From the NCBI GenBank assembly GCA_964453155.1, contig CAYVQU010000014.1, positions 1 to 52,107 of the forward strand: 52,107 bases of DNA. Direction: 5' to 3'. Below are positions 25,376 through 34,316 of the stretch, piece by piece. Under the pieces are notes generated by a model. The model ran no database searches and was not told the DNA's origin. It saw only the letters and a list, made by a program, of their open reading frames with translations. How positions within the stretch are numbered: the stretch's first letter is position 1; every line of letters begins with the position of its first letter. A program made the position numbers and the translations under genes. The stretch is from CAYVQU01 sp964453155 (lineage in GTDB: Bacteria > Chloroflexota > Anaerolineae > Anaerolineales > UBA11858).

Positions 25376-25750
25376 ATGACGATGTCACGCACAGAACAAA
25401 TGGTCAATCGCCTGCGCTCGATGCAGGCGGCCTCACCCGAAATTATTGCTTCGGCGGTTGTATCCGTCGATGGTTTGACGATGGCGTCGGCGTTGCCCAC
25501 TGAGGTCGAAGAAGACCGGGTCGCGGCAATGTCAGCAGCGATGTTAAGTTTAGGTGAGCGAATTGCCAGTGAGTTGGGCCGCGGCTTTTTGGAACAGGTT
25601 TATATTCGCGGTAATGAAGGCTTCGTGATTCTGACCTCGATTGGTGAAGAAGCCGTTTTAACCGCGCTGGCGCGTGAAAATGCCAAATTAGGGCTTATAT
25701 TCTTGGAGATGCGGCGGGCCGCAGAGGACTTAGAACGTGTGGTCGGTTAA
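25376..25750 (+). CDS. Roadblock/LC7-domain protein
   Basis: The 124-aa protein is a single Roadblock/LC7 fold: IIASAVVSVDGLTMASALP near residues 23-41, a central helix (RVAAMSAAMLSLGERIASEL) and a final strand-helix (ENAKLGLIFLEMRRAAEDL). Bacterial members usually pair with small Ras-like GTPases of the MglA type and regulate polarity or signalling. No GTPase gene is adjacent, so its partner is unknown. A GGAGGG ribosome site six bases before the ATG decides the start. A stable hairpin separates it from pyrG. Confidence 0.88.
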   Translation: MTMSRTEQMVNRLRSMQAASPEIIASAVVSVDGLTMASALPTEVEEDRVAAMSAAMLSLGERIASELGRGFLEQVYIRGNEGFVILTSIGEEAVLTALARENAKLGLIFLEMRRAAEDLERVVG

Positions 25751-25793
25751 CAACCAAAATTATCCACAAAAATCAATTCAAATCGGAACCCTC

Positions 25794-25824
25794 GTGGGGA
25801 GAGCCGCTCAACGGCCCTCCCCAC
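25794..25824 (+). terminator. Hairpin between the roadblock gene and pyrG
   Basis: GTGGGGAG pairs with CTCCCCAC and an inner GCCG/CGGC extends the stem. It is followed only by TTCCTTTG, so it may be a weak terminator or part of the pyrG leader. Confidence 0.65.
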
Positions 25825-25854
25825 TTCCTTTGTAGGTAACTGGAGGTACTCATC

Positions 25855-27456
25855 ATGACAAAATATATTTTTCTGACCGGCGGTGTGCTGAGTTCGGTTG
25901 GTAAAGGCGTAACCGCCGCGGCGATTGGACGATTATTGAAGGAGCGCGGCTTTTCGGTTTCAGTGCAGAAACTCGATCCTTACATCAACGTGGACCCTGG
26001 CACGATGAGTCCCTACCAACATGGCGAGGTCTACGTATTGGATGATGGAGCCGAAACCGATTTGGATTTGGGCCATTACGAGCGGTTTATCGATATCAGC
26101 CTGAACAAAGTATGTAACGTGACAACGGGGCAAGTGTATGCCGAGGTAATTTCGCGGGAACGCCGCGGCGATTATTTGGGCGGAACTATTCAAGTGATTC
26201 CCCATATCACCAATGAGATCAAGCACCGTATTCAACTGGTTCCCAAGACCACGGGGGCCGAAGTCGTTTTGGTCGAGGTCGGTGGGACGGTGGGGGATAT
26301 CGAATCGCTGCCGTTTTTGGAGGCGCTGCGCCAGATGCGCAGCGACCTGGGGCCGGAGAATACCCTCTACATCCATGTTACCTGGATGCCCTATATTGGC
26401 GCGACGGGCGAATTGAAAACCAAACCGACTCAACACTCGGTCAGGGAACTTCGTTCCATCGGGATTACCCCCGATGTGATCGTGCCACGCTCCGATCATT
26501 CCGTGGATGAGGAGCTTTGTGAAAAGATCGCGCTGTTTTGTGACGTTGACCGTCGAGCCGTCATCCCGATGGTCACGGCAGAACAATTGTATGAAATACC
26601 CTTGCTCTTAGAAGAATCAGGAATTGGGGACTATCTGTTAGAACGTTTCGGTCTCGAATCTCGCCAGGAACCCGACTGGACGATGTGGGAGAAAATTGTT
26701 GAAGCTGAACGCTGTGAAAAACCGAAAGTTAAGGTTGCCATCGTCGGGAAATATGTTGAACTTCACGATGCCTACATGAGTGTGCGCGAAGCGCTGCGGC
26801 ATGCGGGTCCCTCCAATGGGGTCGAAGTCGAGGTTAAATGGGTCCACTCAACGGATCTGGAAAAAGCCCCCGATTTAAGTTTGATCGAAGATGTTGACGG
26901 TATCGTGGTTCCTGGTGGTTTTGGCGAACGCGGCATTGAAGGTAAGATCAAAGCCGCTAAATATGCCCGTGAGAATAATATCCCCTATTTGGGATTGTGC
27001 CTGGGTATGCAGGTCATGGTGATCGAGTTTGCCCGAAATCTTTTAGGCTATGATGATGCCAATTCGACCGAATTTGATCCCTCCACCCGCTACCCCATCA
27101 TCGATCTGATGCCTGACCAGCGTGGAATTTCAGATATGGGCGGCACCATGCGACTCGGTTTGTATCCCTGCCATCTCGAAAAAGGATCGATCGCGGCCAA
27201 AGCTTACGGCGAGACCGTAGTAGATGAACGCCACCGCCACCGCTTTGAGTTTGTGAACATCAATCGGAAACCGATGGAGGCTGAAGGGATGATTTTCTCC
27301 GGTCTCTCCCCTGACAAACGATTAGTTGAAATTTCGGAGTTGAAGGAGCACCCCTTTATGTTAGGGACCCAATTCCATCCCGAATTTCTATCTCGTCCTA
27401 ATCGGCCTCATCCATTGTTTAAAAAGTTTGTTGGCGCGGTCAAAAAGCAAAAATAA
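25855..27456 (+). CDS. pyrG: CTP synthase
   Basis: CTP synthase makes CTP from UTP, ATP and glutamine-derived ammonia. The N-terminal synthetase domain begins KYIFLTGGVLSSVGKG and has LDPYINVDPGTMSPYQHGEV. The C-terminal class I glutaminase has its nucleophile at C382 (GLCLGMQ) and the His-Glu pair in TQFHPEF. The 533-aa length is standard. A GGAGG ribosome site precedes the ATG. A strong bidirectional terminator overlaps its stop codon. Confidence 0.97.
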   Translation: MTKYIFLTGGVLSSVGKGVTAAAIGRLLKERGFSVSVQKLDPYINVDPGTMSPYQHGEVYVLDDGAETDLDLGHYERFIDISLNKVCNVTTGQVYAEVISRERRGDYLGGTIQVIPHITNEIKHRIQLVPKTTGAEVVLVEVGGTVGDIESLPFLEALRQMRSDLGPENTLYIHVTWMPYIGATGELKTKPTQHSVRELRSIGITPDVIVPRSDHSVDEELCEKIALFCDVDRRAVIPMVTAEQLYEIPLLLEESGIGDYLLERFGLESRQEPDWTMWEKIVEAERCEKPKVKVAIVGKYVELHDAYMSVREALRHAGPSNGVEVEVKWVHSTDLEKAPDLSLIEDVDGIVVPGGFGERGIEGKIKAAKYARENNIPYLGLCLGMQVMVIEFARNLLGYDDANSTEFDPSTRYPIIDLMPDQRGISDMGGTMRLGLYPCHLEKGSIAAKAYGETVVDERHRHRFEFVNINRKPMEAEGMIFSGLSPDKRLVEISELKEHPFMLGTQFHPEFLSRPNRPHPLFKKFVGAVKKQK

Positions 27457-27490
27457 AAAAGTGCCCAGCGAACTCGCTGGGCACTTTTTT
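27455..27490. terminator. Bidirectional terminator between pyrG and plsC
   Basis: A 16-bp near-perfect stem (AAAAAAGTGCCCAGCG with CGCTGGGCACTTTTTT) has A- and T-runs on both sides, serving the two convergent genes. Confidence 0.93.
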
Positions 27491-28178
27491 ATTCAAACCC
27501 AACCGGTCGTTTAGCGTAAACTCCCCTTAATTCTGGTGGCAATAAATCGGCAATGGTGAACATCATGCGATCCGTCAGGCCCAGGGTGGATTCGTTCGGT
27601 TGTGGAATGATCGGTTCTCCAATGACGATCGTTATCGGAGACCGACGGGGGAAATCCCTGAACATTTTCTCTGTCCCAGAGACGGCCACGGGGAGAATGG
27701 GACAATCCATTTTGAGAGCCAGCCGGGCAACACCGGTTTTCCCGGCCCGCAAACCCTGACCTTTACTGCGCGTCCCTTCGGGGAACATCGCCAAAACCTG
27801 ACCGTGTGCAATAACTTTTTCGGCGTGGTGAATGGCCCATTGATCCTTTTGCCCCCGGTGAACCGGAAACGCCCCCACTTGGCGTAATCCCGCGGCCACA
27901 ATCAGATTTTTGTACAATTCTGATTTGGCCATGAAAAATAATGGTCGCTGGATCTCCATCTGCATCGGGAAAACATCGTAATTCGTCTGGTGATTGGAGG
28001 CTAAAATCACCGGCCCCTCAGCAGGAAGATTTTCTACCCCAATTAAATTTATCTTCATAAAAAAGCGCAGCAAAATTCGCAGAGATCCCACCAAGATGCG
28101 GCGAAACAGGGTAATGTCAAAGGCGTAAGTTTCCTGGTCGCGAGGGTCTTCAATTGTCATAGTGTTTTCAAGAGTCAC
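27489..28178 (-). CDS. plsC: 1-acyl-sn-glycerol-3-phosphate acyltransferase
   Basis: PlsC-family enzymes add the second acyl chain to lysophosphatidic acid in phospholipid synthesis at the membrane. The NHx4D motif is N62-H63 to D68 (SNHQTNYD) and the substrate-binding FPEGTR is at 132-137. A hydrophobic N-terminal helix (about 22-46) would anchor it. The 229-aa length fits. The start is GTG at 28178 with a TGGAGG ribosome site six bases upstream. Many paralogues in this family exist, so the exact acyl acceptor is inferred. Confidence 0.88.
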   Translation of the reverse strand: MTLENTMTIEDPRDQETYAFDITLFRRILVGSLRILLRFFMKINLIGVENLPAEGPVILASNHQTNYDVFPMQMEIQRPLFFMAKSELYKNLIVAAGLRQVGAFPVHRGQKDQWAIHHAEKVIAHGQVLAMFPEGTRSKGQGLRAGKTGVARLALKMDCPILPVAVSGTEKMFRDFPRRSPITIVIGEPIIPQPNESTLGLTDRMMFTIADLLPPELRGVYAKRPVGFE

Positions 28179-28368
28179 AGTGTGCCTCCAAGTCTGGAAA
28201 CAATAGATGTTGGTTCGATTGTGTCAATTTGCACAAACTCAACCTCCCCGGTTGACTGTACTTCGATTATACTTAAAGAAACGCTAAAAAGTAAACCACG
28301 TTACGCAATGCAGCTCGGTACGCTACGGGCTGCATCTTGTGTGCGAATTAACCATATTGAGGTGAGAA

Positions 28369-29673
28369 ATGGATACAACTATTATTGAATCGGTCTTTGG
28401 CCGACAGGTTTTAGACTCCCGTGGTAACCCCACGGTTGAGGTCGAAGTTTCTTTGATTGATGGCAGTTGGGGCCGGGCGATTGTGCCTTCGGGTGCTTCC
28501 ACCGGCGTTCACGAAGCGTTGGAACTGCGTGATGGTGATAAATCCCGCTATTTGGGCAAAAGTGTGACCCAGGCGGTTGAAAATGTCAATACTTTGATCG
28601 CGGAAGAACTGGTTGGTTGGGAAGCTACCGCCCAACGCGGCATTGATCTGGCCCTCTTGGAACTTGATGGCACCCCCAATAAATCCAAGTTGGGTGCCAA
28701 CGCCATTTTGGGGACCAGCCTGGCAGTCGCCAAGGCCGCGGCCAATTCCTTGGGTTTGCCCCTGTACCGTCACATCGGCGGCGTTTACGCGCATGTTTTG
28801 CCGGTCCCGATGATGAACATCCTCAACGGTGGGGCTCACACTGGCTGGCAGTCCACCGATGCCCAGGAATTCATGGTGATGCCCTTCGGTGCGCCGAATT
28901 TCTCCGAGTGTGTCCGCTGGGGTGCTGAGATTTATCATGCCCTCAAGGCCGTTCTTAAAACAAAAGGTTACGCTACTCTCGTGGGTGACGAAGGCGGTTA
29001 CGCCCCGGCGCTCAAGGCCAATGTCGAGGCCGTGGAAATCATTCTCGAAGCCGTTGAAAAAGCCGGTTTCAAAGCTGGCGTGGGTGCCGATGTGGCCATC
29101 GCCCTTGACCCCGCCGCCTCTGAGTTCTACGAAGAAGACACTGGTCTCTACCACCTGCGCACCGAGGGCAAGAAACTGACCAGTGATGAAATGGTCGCTT
29201 TCTGGAAAGACTGGGTGGATCAATTCCCCATCGTTTCCATTGAAGATGGTTTAGCTCAAGATGATTGGGACGGCTGGAAAGCATTGGTCAGCGAAGTTGG
29301 TGACCGCTGTCAAATTGTTGGCGATGACCTGCTGGTAACCAACCCTGACCGCGTTCGCGAGGCCATCAAAGTTAAAGCCTCTAACTCCCTGTTGGTCAAA
29401 GTCAACCAAATTGGTTCCCTGACCGAGACCATCGAAGCCGTCGATGCCTGCCAACGCGCGGGCTGGACCGCCGTGGCCTCCCACCGCTCCGGTGAGACCG
29501 AAGATGCCACCATCGCCGATCTGGCCGTCGCCCTTAACATGGGCCAGATCAAAACCGGTGCCCCTGCCCGTTCCGATCGAGTTGCCAAATACAACCAACT
29601 CTTGCGGATCGAAGGCGAGTTGGGCGATGAAGGTGTTTACGCCGGTTGGGATGCGTTGAAAATCAAGAAATAA
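28369..29673 (+). CDS. eno: Enolase
   Basis: Enolase interconverts 2-phosphoglycerate and phosphoenolpyruvate in glycolysis. The chain opens with the conserved GRQVLDSRGNPTVEVEV and shows the metal-binding acidic positions in DGLAQDDWDGW and the catalytic lysine K344 in LLVKVNQIGSLTE. The signature HRSGETEDATIADLAVA follows. It has 434 aa, the standard length, and a GAGGTGAG ribosome site. It is monocistronic with its own terminator. Confidence 0.97.
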   Translation: MDTTIIESVFGRQVLDSRGNPTVEVEVSLIDGSWGRAIVPSGASTGVHEALELRDGDKSRYLGKSVTQAVENVNTLIAEELVGWEATAQRGIDLALLELDGTPNKSKLGANAILGTSLAVAKAAANSLGLPLYRHIGGVYAHVLPVPMMNILNGGAHTGWQSTDAQEFMVMPFGAPNFSECVRWGAEIYHALKAVLKTKGYATLVGDEGGYAPALKANVEAVEIILEAVEKAGFKAGVGADVAIALDPAASEFYEEDTGLYHLRTEGKKLTSDEMVAFWKDWVDQFPIVSIEDGLAQDDWDGWKALVSEVGDRCQIVGDDLLVTNPDRVREAIKVKASNSLLVKVNQIGSLTETIEAVDACQRAGWTAVASHRSGETEDATIADLAVALNMGQIKTGAPARSDRVAKYNQLLRIEGELGDEGVYAGWDALKIKK

Positions 29674-29696
29674 AAGACAGTTCACTGTAAATGAAA

Positions 29697-29730
29697 AGCC
29701 CCTCGACTAATTTCGAGGGGCTGTATTTTT
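29697..29730 (+). terminator. Rho-independent terminator of enolase
   Basis: AGCCCCTCGA pairs with TCGAGGGGCT around a six-base loop and is followed by TATTTTTTT. It also lies at the 3' end of the convergent zinc-ribbon gene. Confidence 0.9.
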
Positions 29731-29748
29731 TTAATGGGTTGATGGTAA

Positions 29749-30357
29749 CTATTGGTTGTCTTTGATTTCTTCTTCAACGTATTCAAATGCCGGTTCAGCT
29801 GGAATTTCGGGAGCAGCCTCGGTCTCAACGTCTGGTTCTGGCTCTGAAGCTTCTTCTTCAAGTGATATTCCAGCGAGGGGTTCGAGGGCATCATCCAGGG
29901 TCAGGTTTTCCCGCCGCATCCCTGGGGTGGGGGTGCCGCAATAGGGGCAGAGATTCCACGGTAAATCCATGAGTTTGCTGCAGTTATGACAGGTCTTCTT
30001 GAGCCGGGTATGGCAGTTGGGGCAGACTTTCCAGTCAGATTGGGTGTGGCGTCCGCAACCAGGGCAAACGGGGACATCTTCAATGGATTGCAATAGAGCC
30101 TCTTCTTCCAAAGTAGTTTGGAATTCATCCTCCAAAGTCCGGTGGGGGCGTAAGATCAAGTAGATCACGATGCCTGGGAGGAACAAAACGGCCACGATCA
30201 ATACGGCTAGGATTCGCCCCAGCGGATCCCGGGCCCGGGCCCGGATGTCACGGTAGGTCCAGACGATCAGGCTGAGCCAGAGGGCGGCCAGGAAGGCCCC
30301 ACTCCAGGCGGTGAGAATGAGCATGAAATTGCTGAGAGAAGAAGGATCAAAGGTCAT
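29749..30357 (-). CDS. Zinc-ribbon membrane protein
   Basis: Two membrane helices (about residues 11-31 and 46-66) precede a double zinc-ribbon: CPGCG with CPNC, then CHNC with CPYCG. A long acidic tail (about 150-202, rich in Glu/Pro) follows. Such proteins are common in Actinobacteria and Chloroflexota, with no established function. I start at ATG 30357 (202 aa), which has a GGAG ribosome site six bases upstream; a longer reading from 30459 would add 34 unlikely residues. It is divergent from radC with a shared promoter region. Confidence 0.8.
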   Translation of the reverse strand: MTFDPSSLSNFMLILTAWSGAFLAALWLSLIVWTYRDIRARARDPLGRILAVLIVAVLFLPGIVIYLILRPHRTLEDEFQTTLEEEALLQSIEDVPVCPGCGRHTQSDWKVCPNCHTRLKKTCHNCSKLMDLPWNLCPYCGTPTPGMRRENLTLDDALEPLAGISLEEEASEPEPDVETEAAPEIPAEPAFEYVEEEIKDNQ

Positions 30358-30381
30358 AAGCCACTCCGTTGTAACGCATTT

Positions 30382-30410
30382 ATTATAGCCCATTCTGGTA
30401 AATTCGTCAG
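30382..30410 (-). promoter_or_regulatory. Promoter of the zinc-ribbon gene
   Basis: On the minus strand CTGACG (30405-30410) and TATAAT (30382-30387) are 17 bases apart. Confidence 0.55.
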
Positions 30411-30430
30411 AGATGGATGTTTCGCCGGGG

Positions 30431-30460
30431 TTGTAAATAATTAGCAGTATTTGATACAAT
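30431..30460 (+). promoter_or_regulatory. Promoter of radC
   Basis: TTGTAA (30431-30436) and TACAAT (30455-30460) are 18 bases apart, just before the radC leader. Confidence 0.5.
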
Positions 30461-30498
30461 CGTCTTAGGATAAATCAAATCAGGGAACGGGGGTTCCG

Positions 30499-31200
30499 AT
30501 GAAAGAAAACGTTTCAACTTATCGTATTACGGATTTGGCCGCGAATGATCGCCCGCGCGAGCGATTGGCGAAATTAGGGCCGCAAGCGCTCTCCAACGCG
30601 GAATTGCTAGCGATCTTATTGCGGGTCGGCGTTCAGGGTGAGAATGCGGTTCAGGTTGGACAGCGGCTTTTGCAGACCTTTGGGGGGATTTCCGGACTGC
30701 ATCGGGCCTCATTGGATGAACTTTGTGCCCAACATGGCCTGGGGGTGGCCAAAGCTGCCCATATCAAAGCCGCGGTGGAATTGGGGCGGCGGCTACCCCT
30801 CGAAACACCGGAAGAGCGACCCGCGATTCACAGCCCAGCCGATGCGGCCGCCCTGGTACAATACGAAATGAGTGCGCTCGAACAAGAAGAGTTGCGCGTT
30901 ATGCTGCTCAATACCCGCAACCATGTTTTGGATATTCAGCAGGTTTACCGGGGTTCGTTGAATTCATCTCAGGTGCGGATTGGTGAATTATTCAAGGCCG
31001 CGATCCGCCGCAATGTGGCCGCGGTGTTGATCGTTCACAATCATCCCAGCGGTGATCCGACTCCCAGCCCCGATGATGTCGCGTTGACTCGGGCGGTGGT
31101 AGAAGCTGGACGGCTACTGGATATCGAAGTATTGGATCATTTAGTAATTGGCCGCGGCCGCTGGGTTTCACTGAAAGAACGAAAACTTGGGTTTGGCTGA
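30499..31200 (+). CDS. radC: RadC/YeeS-type JAB-domain protein
   Basis: The 233-aa chain has an N-terminal helix-hairpin-helix-like region (ALSNAELLAILLRVGVQGENAV) and a C-terminal JAB/MPN+ metal-binding domain with H180 and H182 in HNHPSGDPTPSPDD. Members were historically called RadC DNA-repair proteins, but the repair role is disputed and the activity is unknown. It is full length. The GGGGG ribosome-like site is weak. It is adjacent to a GH16 lipoprotein gene, which begins 35 bases after its stop, but no shared function is obvious. Confidence 0.9.
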   Translation: MKENVSTYRITDLAANDRPRERLAKLGPQALSNAELLAILLRVGVQGENAVQVGQRLLQTFGGISGLHRASLDELCAQHGLGVAKAAHIKAAVELGRRLPLETPEERPAIHSPADAAALVQYEMSALEQEELRVMLLNTRNHVLDIQQVYRGSLNSSQVRIGELFKAAIRRNVAAVLIVHNHPSGDPTPSPDDVALTRAVVEAGRLLDIEVLDHLVIGRGRWVSLKERKLGFG

Positions 31201-31235
31201 CCCCATAAAAATACAGGATGAACAGGATTTTTAGG

Positions 31236-32069
31236 ATGAACAAGACTAAATTTTTACTCGTACTGCTTACTGCTGTACTGATTACCGGCTGTACTGGAAT
31301 TGGCAAGCCAGCTCCAACGCCAACCCCGGTAGAAATTCCAGGTTGGAGTTTTGTCTGGTCAGATGAATTTGAATTACCCGATGGGTCACCGCCAGACCCG
31401 GCCAATTGGAATTATGATATCGGTGCCAGTGGATGGGGGAACCAGGAGTTAGAGTATTACACCGAACGGATTGAAAACGCCTACATTCAAGATGGAATGT
31501 TGGTAATCGAAGCCCGGGATGAAGATTATTTTGGGAGCAAATATACTTCCGCCCGGATTCATTCTAAAAATAAGGCCGATTTTAAATATGGACGTTTTGA
31601 AACTCGGGCAAAATTACCCAATACCCAAGGCATTTGGCCCGCGATTTGGATGATGCCAACCGAAGGAGTGTACGGTATTTGGCCCAAGAGCGGCGAGATT
31701 GATATTGTCGAGTTAGTCGGTCGCGATCCATACCTGGTGCATGGCACGATTCATTATGGCGATCCAAAAGGCGATCGAACTGAAAGCTATTTCTTACCCA
31801 CCCTGGAAACCTTTGATCAAGATTTTCATGTATTTGTGTTGGAGTGGGAACCGGATGAGTTCCGATGGTATGTGGATGGCGAACTTTTCCATACCGCCCG
31901 GCATTGGCATACCTCTTATCCCGATGCACCTAAGGGGGCGCCCTTCGATCAAGAATTTTATTGGATCTTGAATGTGGCGGTCGGGGGGATTTGGCCCGGC
32001 TACCCAAATGAATCGTCGGAATTTCCCCAAAGAATGTATGTCGATTATGTCCGGGTATATCAGAAGTAG
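31236..32069 (+). CDS. GH16 beta-glucanase lipoprotein (laminarinase-like)
   Basis: GH16 enzymes cleave beta-1,3 or beta-1,3/1,4-glucans. The catalytic motif is E154-x-D156-x-x-E159 (GEIDIVEL), and the fold begins at WSDEFELPDGS with DYVRVYQK at the end. A lipoprotein signal (LLVLLTAVLITGC) gives a lipidated Cys at about residue 20, followed by a TP-rich linker, so the enzyme faces outside. I choose ATG at 31236, eight bases after a CAGGA ribosome site; an ATG at 31218 would add six residues. Both starts sit in a direct repeat, AGGATGAACAGG. An extracellular polysaccharide-degrading role is likely. Confidence 0.9.
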   Translation: MNKTKFLLVLLTAVLITGCTGIGKPAPTPTPVEIPGWSFVWSDEFELPDGSPPDPANWNYDIGASGWGNQELEYYTERIENAYIQDGMLVIEARDEDYFGSKYTSARIHSKNKADFKYGRFETRAKLPNTQGIWPAIWMMPTEGVYGIWPKSGEIDIVELVGRDPYLVHGTIHYGDPKGDRTESYFLPTLETFDQDFHVFVLEWEPDEFRWYVDGELFHTARHWHTSYPDAPKGAPFDQEFYWILNVAVGGIWPGYPNESSEFPQRMYVDYVRVYQK

Positions 32070-32072
32070 AAA

Positions 32073-32112
32073 GTGAAGTGTGGGCCGTAACCTTTGAAGA
32101 TTCACACTTCAC
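32073..32112. terminator. Hairpin between convergent GH16 and GNAT genes
   Basis: GTGAAGTGTG pairs with CACACTTCAC around a 20-base loop. No T-run follows, so its terminating strength is unclear. Confidence 0.5.
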
Positions 32113-32122
32113 GAGGTGGTAA

Positions 32123-32713
32123 TCAACTTCGCATTAATTTCTCTCGAAACATGGTCTTTACCTGGGGCCATTCGGTGTTAATTATGCTGTAGTAGACTGA
32201 ATCGCGGGTTTTTTCATCTGGGAGGAGCATATGATTTCGGAGAATCCCCTCCTTGACTGCTCCCAGCCGCTCAATGGCCTTCTGCGACCGGATATTGCGG
32301 GCATCGGTTTTGAACTGAACCCGCACACATCCCAAAGACTCAAATGCATGGGTCAGTAATAAATATTTGCATTCGGTATTGACCCCAGTTCTTTGGTAGT
32401 TTGTGCCATACCAGGTGCCCCCAATCTCCAATTTGCGATTTGCCTTATCAATTCCCAGATACCGGGTGCAACCAATAGATTGACCAGATGCGAGATGAAT
32501 CACGGCGAATGGCAAATCAGTGCCATTTGCTGCCCGCCTTAACATTTCGGAAACATGCACCTTCATTTTTTCAGTGGTATCGAGTAAGCCATAGGGCAGA
32601 TGCTGCCAAATCTGGATATCCTGACCAATTTTGGTCAATCCAGCAACGTGTTGGTCTGAAAGGGGTTCGAGATGGACAAGGTTGCCTTTGAGCGTAATCG
32701 GTTGAATATTCAT
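32123..32713 (-). CDS. GNAT acetyltransferase, RimJ/RimL-like
   Basis: A GCN5-related N-acetyltransferase of 196 aa, opening with NIQPITLKGNLVHLEPL as in RimJ/RimL-type proteins. The acetyl-CoA region has GGTWYGTNYQRTGVNTECKYLL and the C-terminal strand-helix QFKTDARNIRSQKAIERLGAV. This group acetylates ribosomal-protein or aminoglycoside-type amines, and also peptides; the substrate here is unknown. The acylphosphatase gene lies about 90 bases upstream on the same strand. Confidence 0.88.
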   Translation of the reverse strand: MNIQPITLKGNLVHLEPLSDQHVAGLTKIGQDIQIWQHLPYGLLDTTEKMKVHVSEMLRRAANGTDLPFAVIHLASGQSIGCTRYLGIDKANRKLEIGGTWYGTNYQRTGVNTECKYLLLTHAFESLGCVRVQFKTDARNIRSQKAIERLGAVKEGILRNHMLLPDEKTRDSVYYSIINTEWPQVKTMFREKLMRS

Positions 32714-32803
32714 AGCGCGAAATAATAGCAGGGGAATTTAATCTTTTGATGGTGGGATCGTTAATTTGTTCGTAATATTTTCTCACCAACCTTTCTCCCC
32801 TCA

Positions 32804-33097
32804 TTACCCGGTTCGGCGAATACGAAAACTATAAAAATCCCCGGTTGGTTCTCGCCAGTGATGGGTTACATTTTGGGTTGTACCCGCGTGGGGGCCGCGT
32901 TGAATTGCTTTGAAAAGTTTGGATAGGTCAGCTTCTGATCCTTCAGCAACGATTTGGACCGTTCCATTCCAGCGATTGCGGACCCAGCCCACAAGGTTGA
33001 GATGTACTGCCTGCCGTTGGGTGAAATACCGAAAACCAACCCCCTGAACTCGCCCTGAAACGACTGCCTGCAGCTGCTTAATTGCCATTTCACTCAT
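32804..33097 (-). CDS. acyP: Acylphosphatase
   Basis: Acylphosphatase hydrolyses acyl-phosphates such as carbamoyl and acetyl phosphate. The active-site arginine is R23 in VQGVGFRYF and the asparagine N41 in GWVRN. The full 97-aa fold is present (GRVQGVGFR and the C-terminal FRIRRTG). The ATG at 33097 overlaps the end of the gluzincin gene by eight bases, so it is likely translationally coupled. An ATG at 33088 is a shorter alternative. Confidence 0.93.
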   Translation of the reverse strand: MSEMAIKQLQAVVSGRVQGVGFRYFTQRQAVHLNLVGWVRNRWNGTVQIVAEGSEADLSKLFKAIQRGPHAGTTQNVTHHWREPTGDFYSFRIRRTG

Positions 33098-34316
33098 TGG
33101 TTGTTTTTTTCCGACGTTTGCGGAAGTTTATGTAGGTTAGTGCCAGGGTAGGAATAAAAGGGATTACCAAAATTGCAACAAGCGGGACTTCGGCTTCTAA
33201 GTTACTTAGGGTTGCATTCTCATTAAACATCGCCTGTCGCCAATCTGCTTCAATTTTCTTCAGGGATGTTCCTATGGCGGTTTCGAAACCTTGCTCACAA
33301 CTTTGTCCACCCGCATAGGCCTGGATGAGGGCTTCTAAAGCTTCGTTGCCATAAGTCTGGCGTACGTACAGCGAAAATGCATAGGATTCAGCATAAGCCA
33401 GTTGAAAACTGGCAGCATCTAACGGAAAACTATGACATAAACTTGAAATTGGGAGTAGGGCCTCGCGTTCATAGGCTTTGTTGAGCAGAATTTGATAATC
33501 TGGGTTCGGGAATAATTCAGCCATGGAGGCCAAACCTTCATTTAGCCAGCGGGGAATATTCTGATATCCAGGCCCGACTTTTTCATAGAGCAAAACGTGC
33601 ATTAGCTCATGGGGCACCTGGCGTTTAATTTCCAGTTTTTGTGCCGGTCCATCGGGCAGAGAGACGACAATGACTTTCAGATCTGGGTCAGCATGACCGG
33701 CAACCCACGCGGCCGCGTCTCCTGAGAAGAACAACGTATCTTGCATTTCAATGACACTATTGTAGGCATAGATTTCAATATCTTGCGGGGTGGGGATATC
33801 GATATGGCTTTGAATTAGTTTTATGCCTTCATTCGCGGCATTTTGAATTTCCTCACCAAAGAAAACACTACCATCATGCCAAAACACTGAAAACCCATCT
33901 GTGTTCAAGGATTGCCAATTGAAACGATTATCATCGTAGAAATATCGAATAGGCTCACTTTCAAAAGGATCCTGGCCTTCAATTTCAACCACGAACCAAA
34001 TCGATAAAAAAGAGAATGCTCGAATGGGACGTCTGAGAATGTCAAAATTGTAATAGACTTCACCTTCTGGCGTTAAAACGACTGGATTTGAAGCGATCAG
34101 CGTTCCATCCTCGGCCTGGATGACCACTTTTAAACTTTGTAGGGGTTCATCCGAGGTGATTTTCGCTTGTAGTTGAAGTTGCTCCCCGAAAATATGCGAG
34201 ACCCCCAAATTGTCCACTTGTATCCCTTCCCCTTCCTGAAAATTGGCAGCAGCCCGCGCGGTACCCCAAACCCCAAACAAGATGATGAGCAGGATGCCAG
34301 GAAAAATCCGACGCAT
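33090..34316 (-). CDS. Secreted gluzincin metallopeptidase (peptidase_MA-like)
   Basis: A signal peptide (about 1-23) and a beta-sandwich domain (about 28-135) precede a zincin catalytic domain with HELMH at 236-240. NEG follows at 259-261 and supplies the third zinc ligand, the arrangement of gluzincins. A C-terminal membrane helix (about 380-398) with a basic tail (RKRRKK) anchors it, so the enzyme works outside the cell. The ATG immediately follows the TAA of the AEC transporter gene and uses an AGGAG inside that gene's end. Substrate is unknown. It sits between a transporter and an acylphosphatase without clear functional linkage. Confidence 0.85.
   Translation of the reverse strand: MRRIFPGILLIILFGVWGTARAAANFQEGEGIQVDNLGVSHIFGEQLQLQAKITSDEPLQSLKVVIQAEDGTLIASNPVVLTPEGEVYYNFDILRRPIRAFSFLSIWFVVEIEGQDPFESEPIRYFYDDNRFNWQSLNTDGFSVFWHDGSVFFGEEIQNAANEGIKLIQSHIDIPTPQDIEIYAYNSVIEMQDTLFFSGDAAAWVAGHADPDLKVIVVSLPDGPAQKLEIKRQVPHELMHVLLYEKVGPGYQNIPRWLNEGLASMAELFPNPDYQILLNKAYEREALLPISSLCHSFPLDAASFQLAYAESYAFSLYVRQTYGNEALEALIQAYAGGQSCEQGFETAIGTSLKKIEADWRQAMFNENATLSNLEAEVPLVAILVIPFIPTLALTYINFRKRRKKTTNE

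Noticed and set aside
25960..26586. 208-codon open frame antisense to pyrG
   Set aside because: Fully inside the conserved synthetase domain of pyrG on the other strand; shadow frame.
28252..28273. TTGACT and TATACT upstream of enolase as a promoter
   Set aside because: Only ten bases separate the hexamers, too few for a sigma-70 promoter.
28411..29223. 270-codon open frame antisense to enolase
   Set aside because: It mirrors the codon structure of eno, has no ribosome site and no family resemblance; a shadow frame.
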